A stretch of DNA of 63,689 nucleotides from Pseudomonadota bacterium (GTDB lineage Bacteria; Pseudomonadota; Gammaproteobacteria; Burkholderiales; Burkholderiaceae_B), in NCBI GenBank assembly GCA_023423975.1, contig JAFAEO010000005.1, forward strand, positions 1 to 63,689, read 5' to 3'. A program made the translations under genes and the position numbers. The notes beneath the pieces were generated by a model. It had not been told where the DNA came from and ran no database searches. It saw only the letters and a program-made list of their open reading frames with translations. Below, piece by piece: positions 24,920 to 32,397 of this stretch; the stretch's first letter is position 1, and each line of letters opens with the position of its first letter.

Positions 24920-25222
24920 CAGGCTTACCCTATCGCAGCCAGCCCGCCGATGTGCAGCTCATCGGCGGCGCATCCAGTCTTTTTCATCGACGCTCCTGAT
25001 TTTTCCGGCATCAGCCTGGTTAGCCTATTAGCCGCCTGTTTTGCCGCTGCATGCTGTCACATTCCCAACAAATCCCACGTGTGCGCCGACAAATTGCCGG
25101 TGCGTTTCGCGTTCTGCGGCAGTGTCCGCCCTTCCTGAATTATCATTAGGTTGAAACAGGTCGTGTGGCGAACATCTCGCAGCACAGCCACGGATTACAC
25201 ACAACAATATGGACGAGGCAGC
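24920..25222. other. intergenic region, no gene seen
   Basis: About 300 bases between eda and the second Ldh-family gene. A short frame runs through part of it but has no family resemblance and no ribosome binding site. It may carry the promoter of the Ldh-isomerase-epimerase operon; I could not pick convincing promoter hexamers. Confidence 0.35.
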
Positions 25223-26218
25223 ATGAGCACAATTTCACTTTCTTCCCTGATCACCCTGGCGCAGGACACCCTGGCCGCCGCCGGCGCTAATCCGGTTATG
25301 GCCGAGACAACCGCCAAAGCATTGGTGTTTGCAGATGCGCACGGTATTGCCACGCATGGTGTATCGCGCGTGCCCAGTTACGCGCTACACCTGTCTTCAG
25401 GCCGTGCCGACGGAGGGGCAGAGCCGGAAATTGTGCAGGAAAAAGCATCGGCGCTGCTGGTGGATGCGCGTACCGGGCTGGCCTTTCCTGCCTGCGAGCT
25501 GGCCATTACCACGGCGATAGAAAAGGCCAAACAGACCGGTATTTGCATTGCCGGGGTGACTAATAGCCATCATTTCGGCATGGCGGCCTATCATCTGGAG
25601 CCGGTGGCCCATGCAGGGCTGATCGGGCTGGCTTTCAGCAACTCGCCATCGGCCATCACGGCGTGGGGCGGTAAGCGACCGTTGTTTGGCACCAACCCCA
25701 TCGCAGCGGCTTTTCCGCGCGAGCAGGCCGAGCCGGTAGTGATTGACTTGTCTTTGTCGCAGGTAGCCCGGGGTAAAGTCATTCTGGCCGCGCGCGATGA
25801 TAAGCCCATTCCCGATGGCTGGGCGCTCGATAGCGAAGGCCGGCCCACCAATGATGCCAAGGCGGCCCTCAAAGGCAGTATGCAGGCCGCTGGTGGGGTC
25901 AAGGGGTCAATGCTGGCCCTGATGGTTGAAGTGCTTTGCGTGGCGCTTACCGGGGCTAATTTTGGCTATGAGGCCGATCCGCTTTATGATGACACTGGCA
26001 ACGAACCCAGGCTGGGCCAGGTATTCATTCTGATCGATCCGCAGGCTCTGGCCGGACAGCAGACCTATTTCAATCGTCTTGAAGACCTGATTGCCGCTAT
26101 GCTGGAAGATGACGGGGTCCGCCTGCCTGGTGCGCGCCGCCATGATCTGGCCAATACGGCTCGGGAAGAGGGCATCACGGTGCCAGACAGCCTGTTGGCG
26201 CAAATGGGATATCAGTGA
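25223..26218 (+). CDS. Ldh family oxidoreductase, second copy (sulfolactate/ureidoglycolate dehydrogenase-like)
   Basis: The frame is open 24 codons upstream, but ATG 25223, after GGACGAGGCA, gives the usual family start. The 331-residue protein has HGIATHGVSRVPSYA near residue 38, GVTNSHHFGMAAYHLE near 112, AWGGKRPLFGTNPIAAAFPRE near 147 and GGVKGSMLALMVEVL near 228. It is an NAD(P)-dependent 2-hydroxyacid or imino-acid oxidoreductase of the Ldh_2 type; length and motifs resemble sulfolactate/malate dehydrogenases. It overlaps the isomerase gene (TGATG), and an epimerase follows, so the three act in one small pathway, possibly of tetronates or hydroxypyruvate. Confidence 0.85.
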   Translation: MSTISLSSLITLAQDTLAAAGANPVMAETTAKALVFADAHGIATHGVSRVPSYALHLSSGRADGGAEPEIVQEKASALLVDARTGLAFPACELAITTAIEKAKQTGICIAGVTNSHHFGMAAYHLEPVAHAGLIGLAFSNSPSAITAWGGKRPLFGTNPIAAAFPREQAEPVVIDLSLSQVARGKVILAARDDKPIPDGWALDSEGRPTNDAKAALKGSMQAAGGVKGSMLALMVEVLCVALTGANFGYEADPLYDDTGNEPRLGQVFILIDPQALAGQQTYFNRLEDLIAAMLEDDGVRLPGARRHDLANTAREEGITVPDSLLAQMGYQ

Positions 26219-27030
26219 TGTTGAAATTTGCTGCAAATCTGTCCATGCTGTACTCAGAGGTGCCGTTTCTGGATCGCTATGCGCTGGCGGCGCAGGATGG
26301 CTTCAAGGGGGTTGAATGTCTGTTCCCTTATGACGAAGAGGCTGATGCGATTAGCCGCCGACTGCAGGACCACGACTTGCAGCAAGTGCTTATCAATGCG
26401 CCGCCGGGCGTTGCGGCCGCCGGCGAAAAAGGGCTGGCCTGCCTGCCGGGCCGTCAGACCGAATGCCTGGATGGCGTGAAAAAAGCCATTGATTACGCAT
26501 TGATTCTGGGCGTGCCGCGCATCCATGTCATGGCCGGGATCGTACCCGACCAGGCCGCCCAAGCCGCTGCGCAAGACCAGTATCTGGATACCCTGTCCAA
26601 AGCGGCCACGCTGCTGCAGGGCGCCGGTCTGGACTTGATGATCGAACCGATCAATCCGATCGATATGCCCGGTTATTTTCTGTCGCGCCAGGCGCAGGCA
26701 CGCGATGTGCTGGCTCAGGTCAACATGGATAACCTGCGTATCCAGATGGATCTTTATCATTGCCAGCGCACCGAAGGCGATGTCACTCGTCATATTGGCG
26801 AAGCGCTGGACACCGGGCTGGTCGGCCATATGCAGATTGCCGGCGCACCGGACCGGCATGAGCCCGATACGGGAGAATTGAATTATTCGTATGTATTCAG
26901 GCAGCTTGAGGCGGCCGGCTACGATGGCTGGATCGGCTGCGAATATCGACCGGCGCGCGGCACTCGTGACGGACTCGGCTGGCTGCAGCGCTATTGGGCT
27001 GCTGGTGCAGCGACAGCACAGAGCGCATGA
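26218..27030 (+). CDS. hydroxypyruvate isomerase / 2-oxotetronate isomerase family protein
   Basis: ATG 26218 overlaps the preceding stop (TGATG). The 270-residue protein has an AP-endonuclease-type TIM barrel: MLKFAANLSMLYSEVPFLDRY at the N-terminus, FKGVECLFPYDEE, IHVMAGIVPD, the metal ligands of LMIEPINPIDMPGYFL and IQMDLYHCQRTEGD, then GHMQIAGAPDRHEPDTGELNY and IGCEYRPARGT. These match Hyi (hydroxypyruvate to tartronate semialdehyde) and OtnI (2-oxotetronate isomerase). I cannot separate the two by eye. OtnI belongs to threonate/erythronate degradation, but OtnK and OtnC are not in this window. Confidence 0.87.
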   Translation: MLKFAANLSMLYSEVPFLDRYALAAQDGFKGVECLFPYDEEADAISRRLQDHDLQQVLINAPPGVAAAGEKGLACLPGRQTECLDGVKKAIDYALILGVPRIHVMAGIVPDQAAQAAAQDQYLDTLSKAATLLQGAGLDLMIEPINPIDMPGYFLSRQAQARDVLAQVNMDNLRIQMDLYHCQRTEGDVTRHIGEALDTGLVGHMQIAGAPDRHEPDTGELNYSYVFRQLEAAGYDGWIGCEYRPARGTRDGLGWLQRYWAAGAATAQSA

Positions 27031-27064
27031 AGCTGATATATACATTGCATATAAAGGACACGGA

Positions 27065-27973
27065 ATGAGTAAAACGAAACTGATTACCCTGCGTGCCGAC
27101 CAGGCCGAATTGATCGTCGCGCCTCACATCGGGGGTGCCATTTGCGGCTACCGGCATCGCATTGATAACGTCATATGCCCCTGGTTGCGCGATGCTTCCC
27201 GGCAAGCGATTGACGAAGGTCTGGTCTCGGAGATGTCCAGCTTTCCGCTGCTGCCTTGGTTCGGACGGCTGCGCAACGGCACCTTTGAGTTCGAAGGCCA
27301 GCGCGTGACCTACCCTTCAGCCAAGCCTGACTCACCGCACAGCATCCATGGCATTGTGCGTAACAAGCCCTGGACCGTGGAATCACAGCAGGAAAATGAA
27401 CTGGTCATACGTTATACGCATGCGCCGGATGCCTGGCCGTACGCGTTTGTTGCCGAGCAGCGTTTCGTACTGGAGCCGCTACGACTGAAGGTGCACCTAA
27501 CGGTGACCAATACCGGTCACCGTGTCATGCCGGTGGGTATGGGACATCATCCTTATTTCGTGCGTCATTCCAATACGACACTGACCGCTGGCGTGGGGCA
27601 GGCGTGGATCAGCGATGAGGAGGTCATGCCGCTGAATCTGGCCATGCACCCGGATACCGATGCGCTCAAACAGGGTATTGCAATCGACCGGCATGTTTTC
27701 GATCATCCCTTCACTGCCTGGGATCATGTGGCCGACATCCACTGGCCCGACGAACGCCGGACCTTACGCATGACGGCAACCCAGCCTCTGGATTTCCTGG
27801 TGGTCTACAGCCCACCGGGCAAAGACTGGTTCTGCGCCGAGCCGGTCAGCAATACGTCCGATGCGTTCAATCTGAACGCGACTTACGGCCCGACACAGGT
27901 GGGCGGGCAGCCGCTGGAGCCCGGGCAATCGCTCAACTCGGTGATGACATTCGATGTTGCCTTCAGTGAGTAG
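27065..27973 (+). CDS. aldose 1-epimerase family protein
   Basis: ATG 27065 follows AAAGGACACGG; a longer frame upstream overlaps the isomerase gene and is not protein-like. The 302-residue protein has the galactose-mutarotase fold pattern: LLPWFGRLRNGTFEFEGQ near residue 65, DSPHSIHGIVRNKPW near 88 (catalytic His), VGMGHHPYF near 160 and FCAEPVSNTSDAFNL near 265 (catalytic Glu). It interconverts sugar anomers, which speeds lactone or aldonate formation in oxidative sugar pathways. It closes the Ldh-isomerase operon. No strong + strand terminator is seen after it. Confidence 0.87.
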   Translation: MSKTKLITLRADQAELIVAPHIGGAICGYRHRIDNVICPWLRDASRQAIDEGLVSEMSSFPLLPWFGRLRNGTFEFEGQRVTYPSAKPDSPHSIHGIVRNKPWTVESQQENELVIRYTHAPDAWPYAFVAEQRFVLEPLRLKVHLTVTNTGHRVMPVGMGHHPYFVRHSNTTLTAGVGQAWISDEEVMPLNLAMHPDTDALKQGIAIDRHVFDHPFTAWDHVADIHWPDERRTLRMTATQPLDFLVVYSPPGKDWFCAEPVSNTSDAFNLNATYGPTQVGGQPLEPGQSLNSVMTFDVAFSE

Positions 27974-28135
27974 TGTCTGTCAGGATATCGCAGGCCTGCA
28001 AAAATGCCGGCTGCGGTGATTCGCATCATAGATGCCATCGCCGGCAGGCGCCGCTGACATATTCATCATAATGTCACTATTGCAATTACATCTGACATAG
28101 CGGCAGGGCGTGTTGCAATACGCCCGCATCAGCAG

Positions 28136-28160
28136 AAAAAAAGCCTGTGAGAATCAGGCT
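28136..28160 (-). terminator. terminator of the - strand tctC gene
   Basis: AGCCTG (28142-28147) and CAGGCT (28155-28160) flank a 7-base loop; read on the - strand the stem is followed by seven T residues (28136-28142 on the + strand are A). It lies about 50 bases beyond the tctC stop. Confidence 0.75.
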
Positions 28161-28173
28161 CACATGCGCAAAT

Positions 28174-28193
28174 CCGGTGGCTAATGCCACCGG
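28174..28193 (-). promoter_or_regulatory. hairpin just after the orphan tctC
   Basis: CCGGTGGC (28174-28181) pairs perfectly with GCCACCGG (28186-28193), loop TAAT, 20 bases after the tctC stop. Like the hairpins after other binding-protein genes here, it may protect the mRNA 3' end; the real terminator follows. Confidence 0.6.
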
Positions 28194-28212
28194 CCTTAAG
28201 AATCCATGCGAT

Positions 28213-29190
28213 TTAGTTGATGCTGATGTTTTCTGCTTTCAGGATAGGCCCCCATTTGGCCACTTCAGCCTGTAGCCATTTGTGCAGCGACTCGGGGGTC
28301 TGACGCTCTTCGCTTACGATTTGCGCGCCCAGTTGCTCCATCCGTTGTACAAACGCCGGTGCTTTCAGGGCCACCTTCAGGGACTCGTTCAATTTGTCTA
28401 CGGCTTGCTTGGGCGTGCCCTTAGGCGCGTACAGGCCATGCCACACTTTAACGTCAAATCCCTTGAGTCCCTGCTCAGCCAATGTCGGCGCATCGGGTAG
28501 CTGCTTGATCCGCTCGGGTGTTGTCACGCCGTAGAACTTCAGATCCTTTGCCTTGATATGCGGCAGGGTTTGCGTGGTCTGGTCGCACAGCACATCAACC
28601 TGCTTGCCCATCAACGCCGTCATGGCGGGGCCGGTGCCCTGGAAGGGAACGGTGGTAAATTTCACGCCCATGGCCTGTTGCAGCAGCGAACCACAAAGCT
28701 GGGAGACCGCGCCCGGGCCTGCATTGGCCAGATTGATCTTGTCGCCGTTGGCTTTGGCATAGTCGACAAATTCCTTGAAATTGTTTGGCGGCAGATCAGC
28801 GCGGGCCATCAGCGTCATCGGCACATCGACCACTTCGCCAATATATTCAAAGCTCTTGAGCGGATCATAGCGCAATTTGCTGTACATGGCGGGGGCCGTT
28901 GCCATGCCGGTGTGGTGCAGGAAAATCGTGTGGCCATCAGGCTTGGCGGCAGCAACATAGCCCGCAGCCAGTGTGCCGCCGGCGCCGGTCCTGTTTTCCA
29001 CCACCACGGTTTGCTTGAGCACCTTGCCCATCTCGTTGGCAAGAGACCGGGCGACAACATCGGTCGGGCCGCCGGCGGCAAAAGGCACGATCAATGAAAT
29101 AGGTCGTTGCGGATAATCGGCAGCAGCGGCCAGGCCGGGGGTAACCAGCAGGGCCAGCGTGGCAGCAAGGCTCAGGGGTGTCATTCTCAT
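28213..29190 (-). CDS. orphan TctC/Bug-family substrate-binding protein
   Basis: Start ATG at 29190 (read on - strand) lies 8 bases after GGAG; the frame is open 12 codons further but without a site. The 325-residue protein has a signal peptide ending near LAAAADYP and then the Bug loop PISLIVPFAAGGPTDVVAR, followed by GAGGTLAAGYVAAAKPDGHT and NAGPGAVSQLCGSLL. No membrane subunit is next to it, so it must work with permeases encoded elsewhere or act as a sensor ligand-binder, as is common for the expanded Bug family in this bacterial group. It stands alone between + strand operons. Confidence 0.9.
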   Translation of the reverse strand: MRMTPLSLAATLALLVTPGLAAAADYPQRPISLIVPFAAGGPTDVVARSLANEMGKVLKQTVVVENRTGAGGTLAAGYVAAAKPDGHTIFLHHTGMATAPAMYSKLRYDPLKSFEYIGEVVDVPMTLMARADLPPNNFKEFVDYAKANGDKINLANAGPGAVSQLCGSLLQQAMGVKFTTVPFQGTGPAMTALMGKQVDVLCDQTTQTLPHIKAKDLKFYGVTTPERIKQLPDAPTLAEQGLKGFDVKVWHGLYAPKGTPKQAVDKLNESLKVALKAPAFVQRMEQLGAQIVSEERQTPESLHKWLQAEVAKWGPILKAENISIN

Positions 29191-29525
29191 ATGAGTGTCT
29201 CCGTATGGGGGCGTGGGTGGGCGCACAATGGGGCACGCGAAATCAGTCAGCGGGGTAGTATGTCGAAAAATGCCATGAAGGCCTATCGTTAAATCCGAAA
29301 GGCAGACTTTTTCATTTTGATAACCCCCCCTTCTTGATTACCCCTTCGGCACGTGCCGTAAGCGGGGGCGCCAATCAATTGACCGTTTCTCGCGGATGTC
29401 CCGTGTAGAGGCGGGGGTTGGCCGGGAACAAACAGTTACATGCACTCGGAGGGGCCAGAGCCGTGTTGCTCCGCTCGGTGCAGCAAAAAACATTTGCCTA
29501 TTGGATTGTCCTGCTTTACACTTAA
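29191..29525. other. intergenic region between divergent genes
   Basis: About 335 bases separate the orphan tctC (leftward) from the SRPBCC gene (rightward). It must hold both promoters. A short inverted CCGTATGGGGG-type region precedes tctC and a C-run lies at 29326-29332. I see no gene. Confidence 0.4.
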
Positions 29526-29543
29526 TGCAACCATATGGTTGCA
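29526..29543. promoter_or_regulatory. 18-bp perfect palindrome, probable ArsR operator
   Basis: TGCAACCATATGGTTGCA is an exact 18-bp palindrome that ends 18 bases before the ATG of the SRPBCC gene. ArsR-family repressors bind such dyads, and an ArsR gene is the second gene of this operon, so autorepression is the simplest reading. Confidence 0.78.
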
Positions 29544-29561
29544 CATAAACAGGAGGAGCAC

Positions 29562-30077
29562 ATGTCTTCTAATCAGATTGAAAAAAGCATCACGCTCGCT
29601 GCGCCCGTATCCCGGGTGTGGCGTGCCCTGACCGATGCGCAGGAATTCGGGCAGTGGTTCGGGGTTGTGCTGGAAGGGCCCTTTGTCGAGGCCGAGACAG
29701 TCCGGGGAAAATTCATCGGTCCATTGGATGAGGCGGTAATACAGCAGTATCAACGTCAGGCTGGCCTGCATCCAACGTCGGTCAACCTGCCTCAAGAGAG
29801 CTCGACATTCTGCACCGTGCAGACGATTGAGCCGGAGCAATACTTCAGCTTTCGCTGGATTCCTTTCGGTATTGATGCCGAAGCGGATCCCCATAACGAA
29901 CCCACCACCCTGGTCGAGTTCCGCCTGGAGCCCGTTGCGAGCGGCACGCAGCTCACGATTACCGAATCAGGGTTTGACAATGTACCGGCCCATCGTCGTG
30001 CCCGTGCCTTCCTGATGAACACGGGCGGCTGGGAGGCCCAGATGCGGAATGTGAAGCAGTATGTCGAACGTGATTGA
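29562..30077 (+). CDS. SRPBCC/AHSA1-domain protein
   Basis: ATG 29562 follows a strong AGGAGGAG. The 171-residue protein belongs to the START/SRPBCC fold, AHSA1 branch: IEKSITLAAPVSRVWRALTDAQEFGQWFG at the N-terminus, FSFRWIPFGIDA in the middle and LTITESGFDNVPAHRR near residue 140, then the final helix GGWEAQMRNVKQYVE. These proteins have a deep hydrophobic pocket; their ligands are mostly unknown. It overlaps the arsR-family gene by 17 bases, a very common pairing in proteobacteria, where the ArsR represses the pair. Confidence 0.9.
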   Translation: MSSNQIEKSITLAAPVSRVWRALTDAQEFGQWFGVVLEGPFVEAETVRGKFIGPLDEAVIQQYQRQAGLHPTSVNLPQESSTFCTVQTIEPEQYFSFRWIPFGIDAEADPHNEPTTLVEFRLEPVASGTQLTITESGFDNVPAHRRARAFLMNTGGWEAQMRNVKQYVERD

Positions 30078-30411
30078 TCAGAACGCTGCTGATGATCAGT
30101 GCATTGCAGATGTGTTTTTTGCGCTAGGCGATGGCACTCGGCTTGCGCTGGTGCAGCGGCTGGTTGACGAGGGCGCGCAATCGGCGACGCGCCTTTGCGT
30201 GAACGCGGGCGTCACGCGACAGGCTATCATCAAGCATTTACAAGTGCTCGAAGGCGCCGGACTGGTGCAGCACCAAAGGCACGGACGCGAAGTACTTTAT
30301 GCGCTGGAGCTACAACGGCTGCAAGAAGCGCAAGCCTTTTTACACGGCATCTCGGCGGGCTGGGATCGCGCGCTCGAACGTCTGCGGCATATGGTAGAGC
30401 CCCATAAGTAA
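30061..30411 (+). CDS. ArsR family transcriptional regulator
   Basis: A 116-residue winged-helix repressor. The core is DVFFALGDGTRLALVQRLVDEG (residues 18-39), recognition helix CVNAGVTRQAIIKHLQVLEGAGLV (46-69) and wing QRHGREVLYAL. The Cys in CVNAG is not in the classical metal-binding CxC pattern, so metal sensing is unlikely. Such ArsR-AHSA1 pairs respond to small organic signals that have not been identified in most cases. Its likely target is the perfect palindrome at 29526-29543. The gene starts inside the end of the SRPBCC gene. Confidence 0.9.
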   Translation: MSNVIDQNAADDQCIADVFFALGDGTRLALVQRLVDEGAQSATRLCVNAGVTRQAIIKHLQVLEGAGLVQHQRHGREVLYALELQRLQEAQAFLHGISAGWDRALERLRHMVEPHK

Positions 30412-30863
30412 AAGAACCGACGTGTGATGCATATCCGGGTACGCCACGCGCATATGCCCACGCACGTTATCTGCGGGTCTGGCTATGTATGCCGAAAAAA
30501 AATATGACAATTGAAATAATTTGCGGCTATCGAGTGCCATCGTCTTACAGGAAACCGCCTGCCGGGCCAGAAAACGGCCTTGATTTGTGGAATAAGTCGG
30601 CCTGGCAGTGGCTCAGCACATTCGACACTTTTTTGATTCGCCGCAACAACAATTGTCGCCTGGGCGACAGACTATGTTTCTAAAATGAGCTTTTTTTCTC
30701 CAATCGTCTCTGAATTTGCCGTGTAGTGTCATCAATTATTGCCGCTGACGATTCACCTATGGTTAGCACTAATAGCAAATTGACGTGTTCGTAAGCATAC
30801 TGTCTGCTACATACGGCAGCGGGTGAACTACCTGCTTTCTTGCGGGTTTCACAAGACAAGAAT
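30412..30863. other. intergenic region before the liv operon
   Basis: About 450 bases without a recognisable gene. It holds a 7-bp perfect hairpin (TGTCGCC at 30654-30660, GGCGACA at 30663-30669) with a T-run some 20 bases later (30691-30697), perhaps a weak terminator for the arsR operon, and TTGACG at about 30780, a possible -35 element for the liv operon without a clear -10 partner. Confidence 0.4.
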
Positions 30864-31637
30864 ATGACAGATCTAATATTAGAGACAAAGAAACTAACCA
30901 AGGAATTTCTTGGTTTTGTTGCGGTAAATGCTGTTGATCTGCGGGTGGAAAGAGGGTCCATCCATGCGTTGATCGGCCCTAACGGCGCGGGCAAAACAAC
31001 GTGCTTTAACCTGCTGACAAAATTTATCACGCCAACATCGGGCGAGATCTTTTTCAATGGCCGGAATATTACTTCTGCAAAACCTGCACAGATCGCACGC
31101 AAGGGAATCATCCGTTCCTTCCAGATTTCCGCCGTATTTCCGAACATGACGGTACTTGAGAATGTACGCATCGGGTTGCAGCGTGAGCAAGGCACCTCAT
31201 TTCATTTCTGGAAAAGCGATACCTCGCTGAACCAGCTTAATGACCGGGCCCGCGCACTTCTGGCAGAGGTTGATCTGCTGGATTTCCAGGATCATATTAC
31301 TTCCAGTCTGCCCTATGGCCGCAAGCGCGCACTGGAAATTGCCACGACGCTGGCGATGGAACCCGAGTTGATGCTGCTGGATGAACCCACGCAGGGAATG
31401 GGACACGAAGACGTGGACCGCGTCACGCAATTGATCAAGAAAGTCAGTGTCGGGCGCACCATTCTAATGGTCGAACACAACATGAATGTCATCGCTTCTA
31501 TTGCCGATCGTATTACCGTGCTGGCGCGTGGAACCGTGCTGACCGAAGGCGATTACGCAACCGTTTCAACCAATCCTGCCGTGATGGAAGCCTATATGGG
31601 CACTGCCGATGCCGCTTTACAAGGAGCGCATGCATGA
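30864..31637 (+). CDS. livG: branched-chain-type ABC transporter ATP-binding protein LivG
   Basis: ATG 30864 is preferred to the upstream TTG 30840. The 257-residue protein has Walker A GPNGAGKTT near residue 37, Q-loop region RSFQISAVFPNMTVLENV near 83, signature LPYGRKRALEIATTLA near 150 and Walker B LMLLDEPTQGM near 172, with the LivG C-terminal tail. The signature SSLPYGRKR replaces the canonical LSGGQ, as in LivG proteins (often LSHGEQR/LPYG). It powers import by LivHM together with LivF. Gene order here is G-F-K-H-M with overlaps between G/F and H/M. Confidence 0.92.
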   Translation: MTDLILETKKLTKEFLGFVAVNAVDLRVERGSIHALIGPNGAGKTTCFNLLTKFITPTSGEIFFNGRNITSAKPAQIARKGIIRSFQISAVFPNMTVLENVRIGLQREQGTSFHFWKSDTSLNQLNDRARALLAEVDLLDFQDHITSSLPYGRKRALEIATTLAMEPELMLLDEPTQGMGHEDVDRVTQLIKKVSVGRTILMVEHNMNVIASIADRITVLARGTVLTEGDYATVSTNPAVMEAYMGTADAALQGAHA

Positions 31638-32353
31638 GCGCCCTTGCACTTGAAATAAAAGATCTGCACGCGTGGTATGGCGAGTCGCATATTCTGCATG
31701 GCGTAAATATGACCGTGCCCAAGGGCAGTGTCGTGACCCTGCTGGGGCGTAATGGCGCCGGCCGCACCACGACCATGCGCGCGATGCTGGGTCTGACCGG
31801 CAGCCGCAAGGGGTCGGTGCGGATTCACGGCGAAGAGGCCATCAGTCTGCCGACCCACCGGATTGCTCATCTGGGCGTTGGCTATTGCCCTGAAGAGCGC
31901 GGTATTTTTGCCAGCTTAAGCTGTGAAGAAAACCTGCTGCTGCCGCCGCCGCTGAAAAACGACAAGGCCGCGGCCAATGCCATGTCGCTGGATGAAATCT
32001 ACGCCATGTTCCCGAATCTGAAGGAACGTCGCAATTCACCCGGCACCCGCCTGTCGGGCGGCGAGCAGCAGATGCTGGCAGTGGCGCGCATCCTGCGCAC
32101 TGGCGCCGACATCCTGTTGCTGGACGAAATTTCCGAAGGGCTGGCGCCGGTCATTGTGCAGGCGCTGGCTCGCATGATTACCACGCTCAAGCAAAAGGGG
32201 CTGACGATCATCATGGTCGAACAGAATTTCCACTTCGCCGCGCCCTTGGCAGACCATTTCTATGTCATGGAACACGGTGAGATCGTAGAAGCTTTTCCGG
32301 CTGCACAACTGTCTGCAAAACAAGATACGTTGAACGAGCTGCTTGGCGTTTAA
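31634..32353 (+). CDS. livF: branched-chain-type ABC transporter ATP-binding protein LivF, Walker A Arg variant
   Basis: A 239-residue LivF with LLGRNGAGRTTTMRAMLGL near residue 35, GIFASLSCEENLL near 95, signature RLSGGEQQMLAVARIL near 140 and Walker B ILLLDEISEGLAPVI near 160; final switch His lies past MVEQNFHFA. The Walker A motif has Arg (codon CGC) where Lys normally contacts the ATP phosphates. Its partner LivG keeps Lys. Whether this halves ATPase function or is an accepted variant of this LivF group I cannot say. ATGA overlap with livG shows coupling. Confidence 0.9.
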   Translation: MSALALEIKDLHAWYGESHILHGVNMTVPKGSVVTLLGRNGAGRTTTMRAMLGLTGSRKGSVRIHGEEAISLPTHRIAHLGVGYCPEERGIFASLSCEENLLLPPPLKNDKAAANAMSLDEIYAMFPNLKERRNSPGTRLSGGEQQMLAVARILRTGADILLLDEISEGLAPVIVQALARMITTLKQKGLTIIMVEQNFHFAAPLADHFYVMEHGEIVEAFPAAQLSAKQDTLNELLGV

Positions 32354-32397
32354 CGTTTCAATTAACAACAATTAATCATATCTATTGGAGAGTAACG

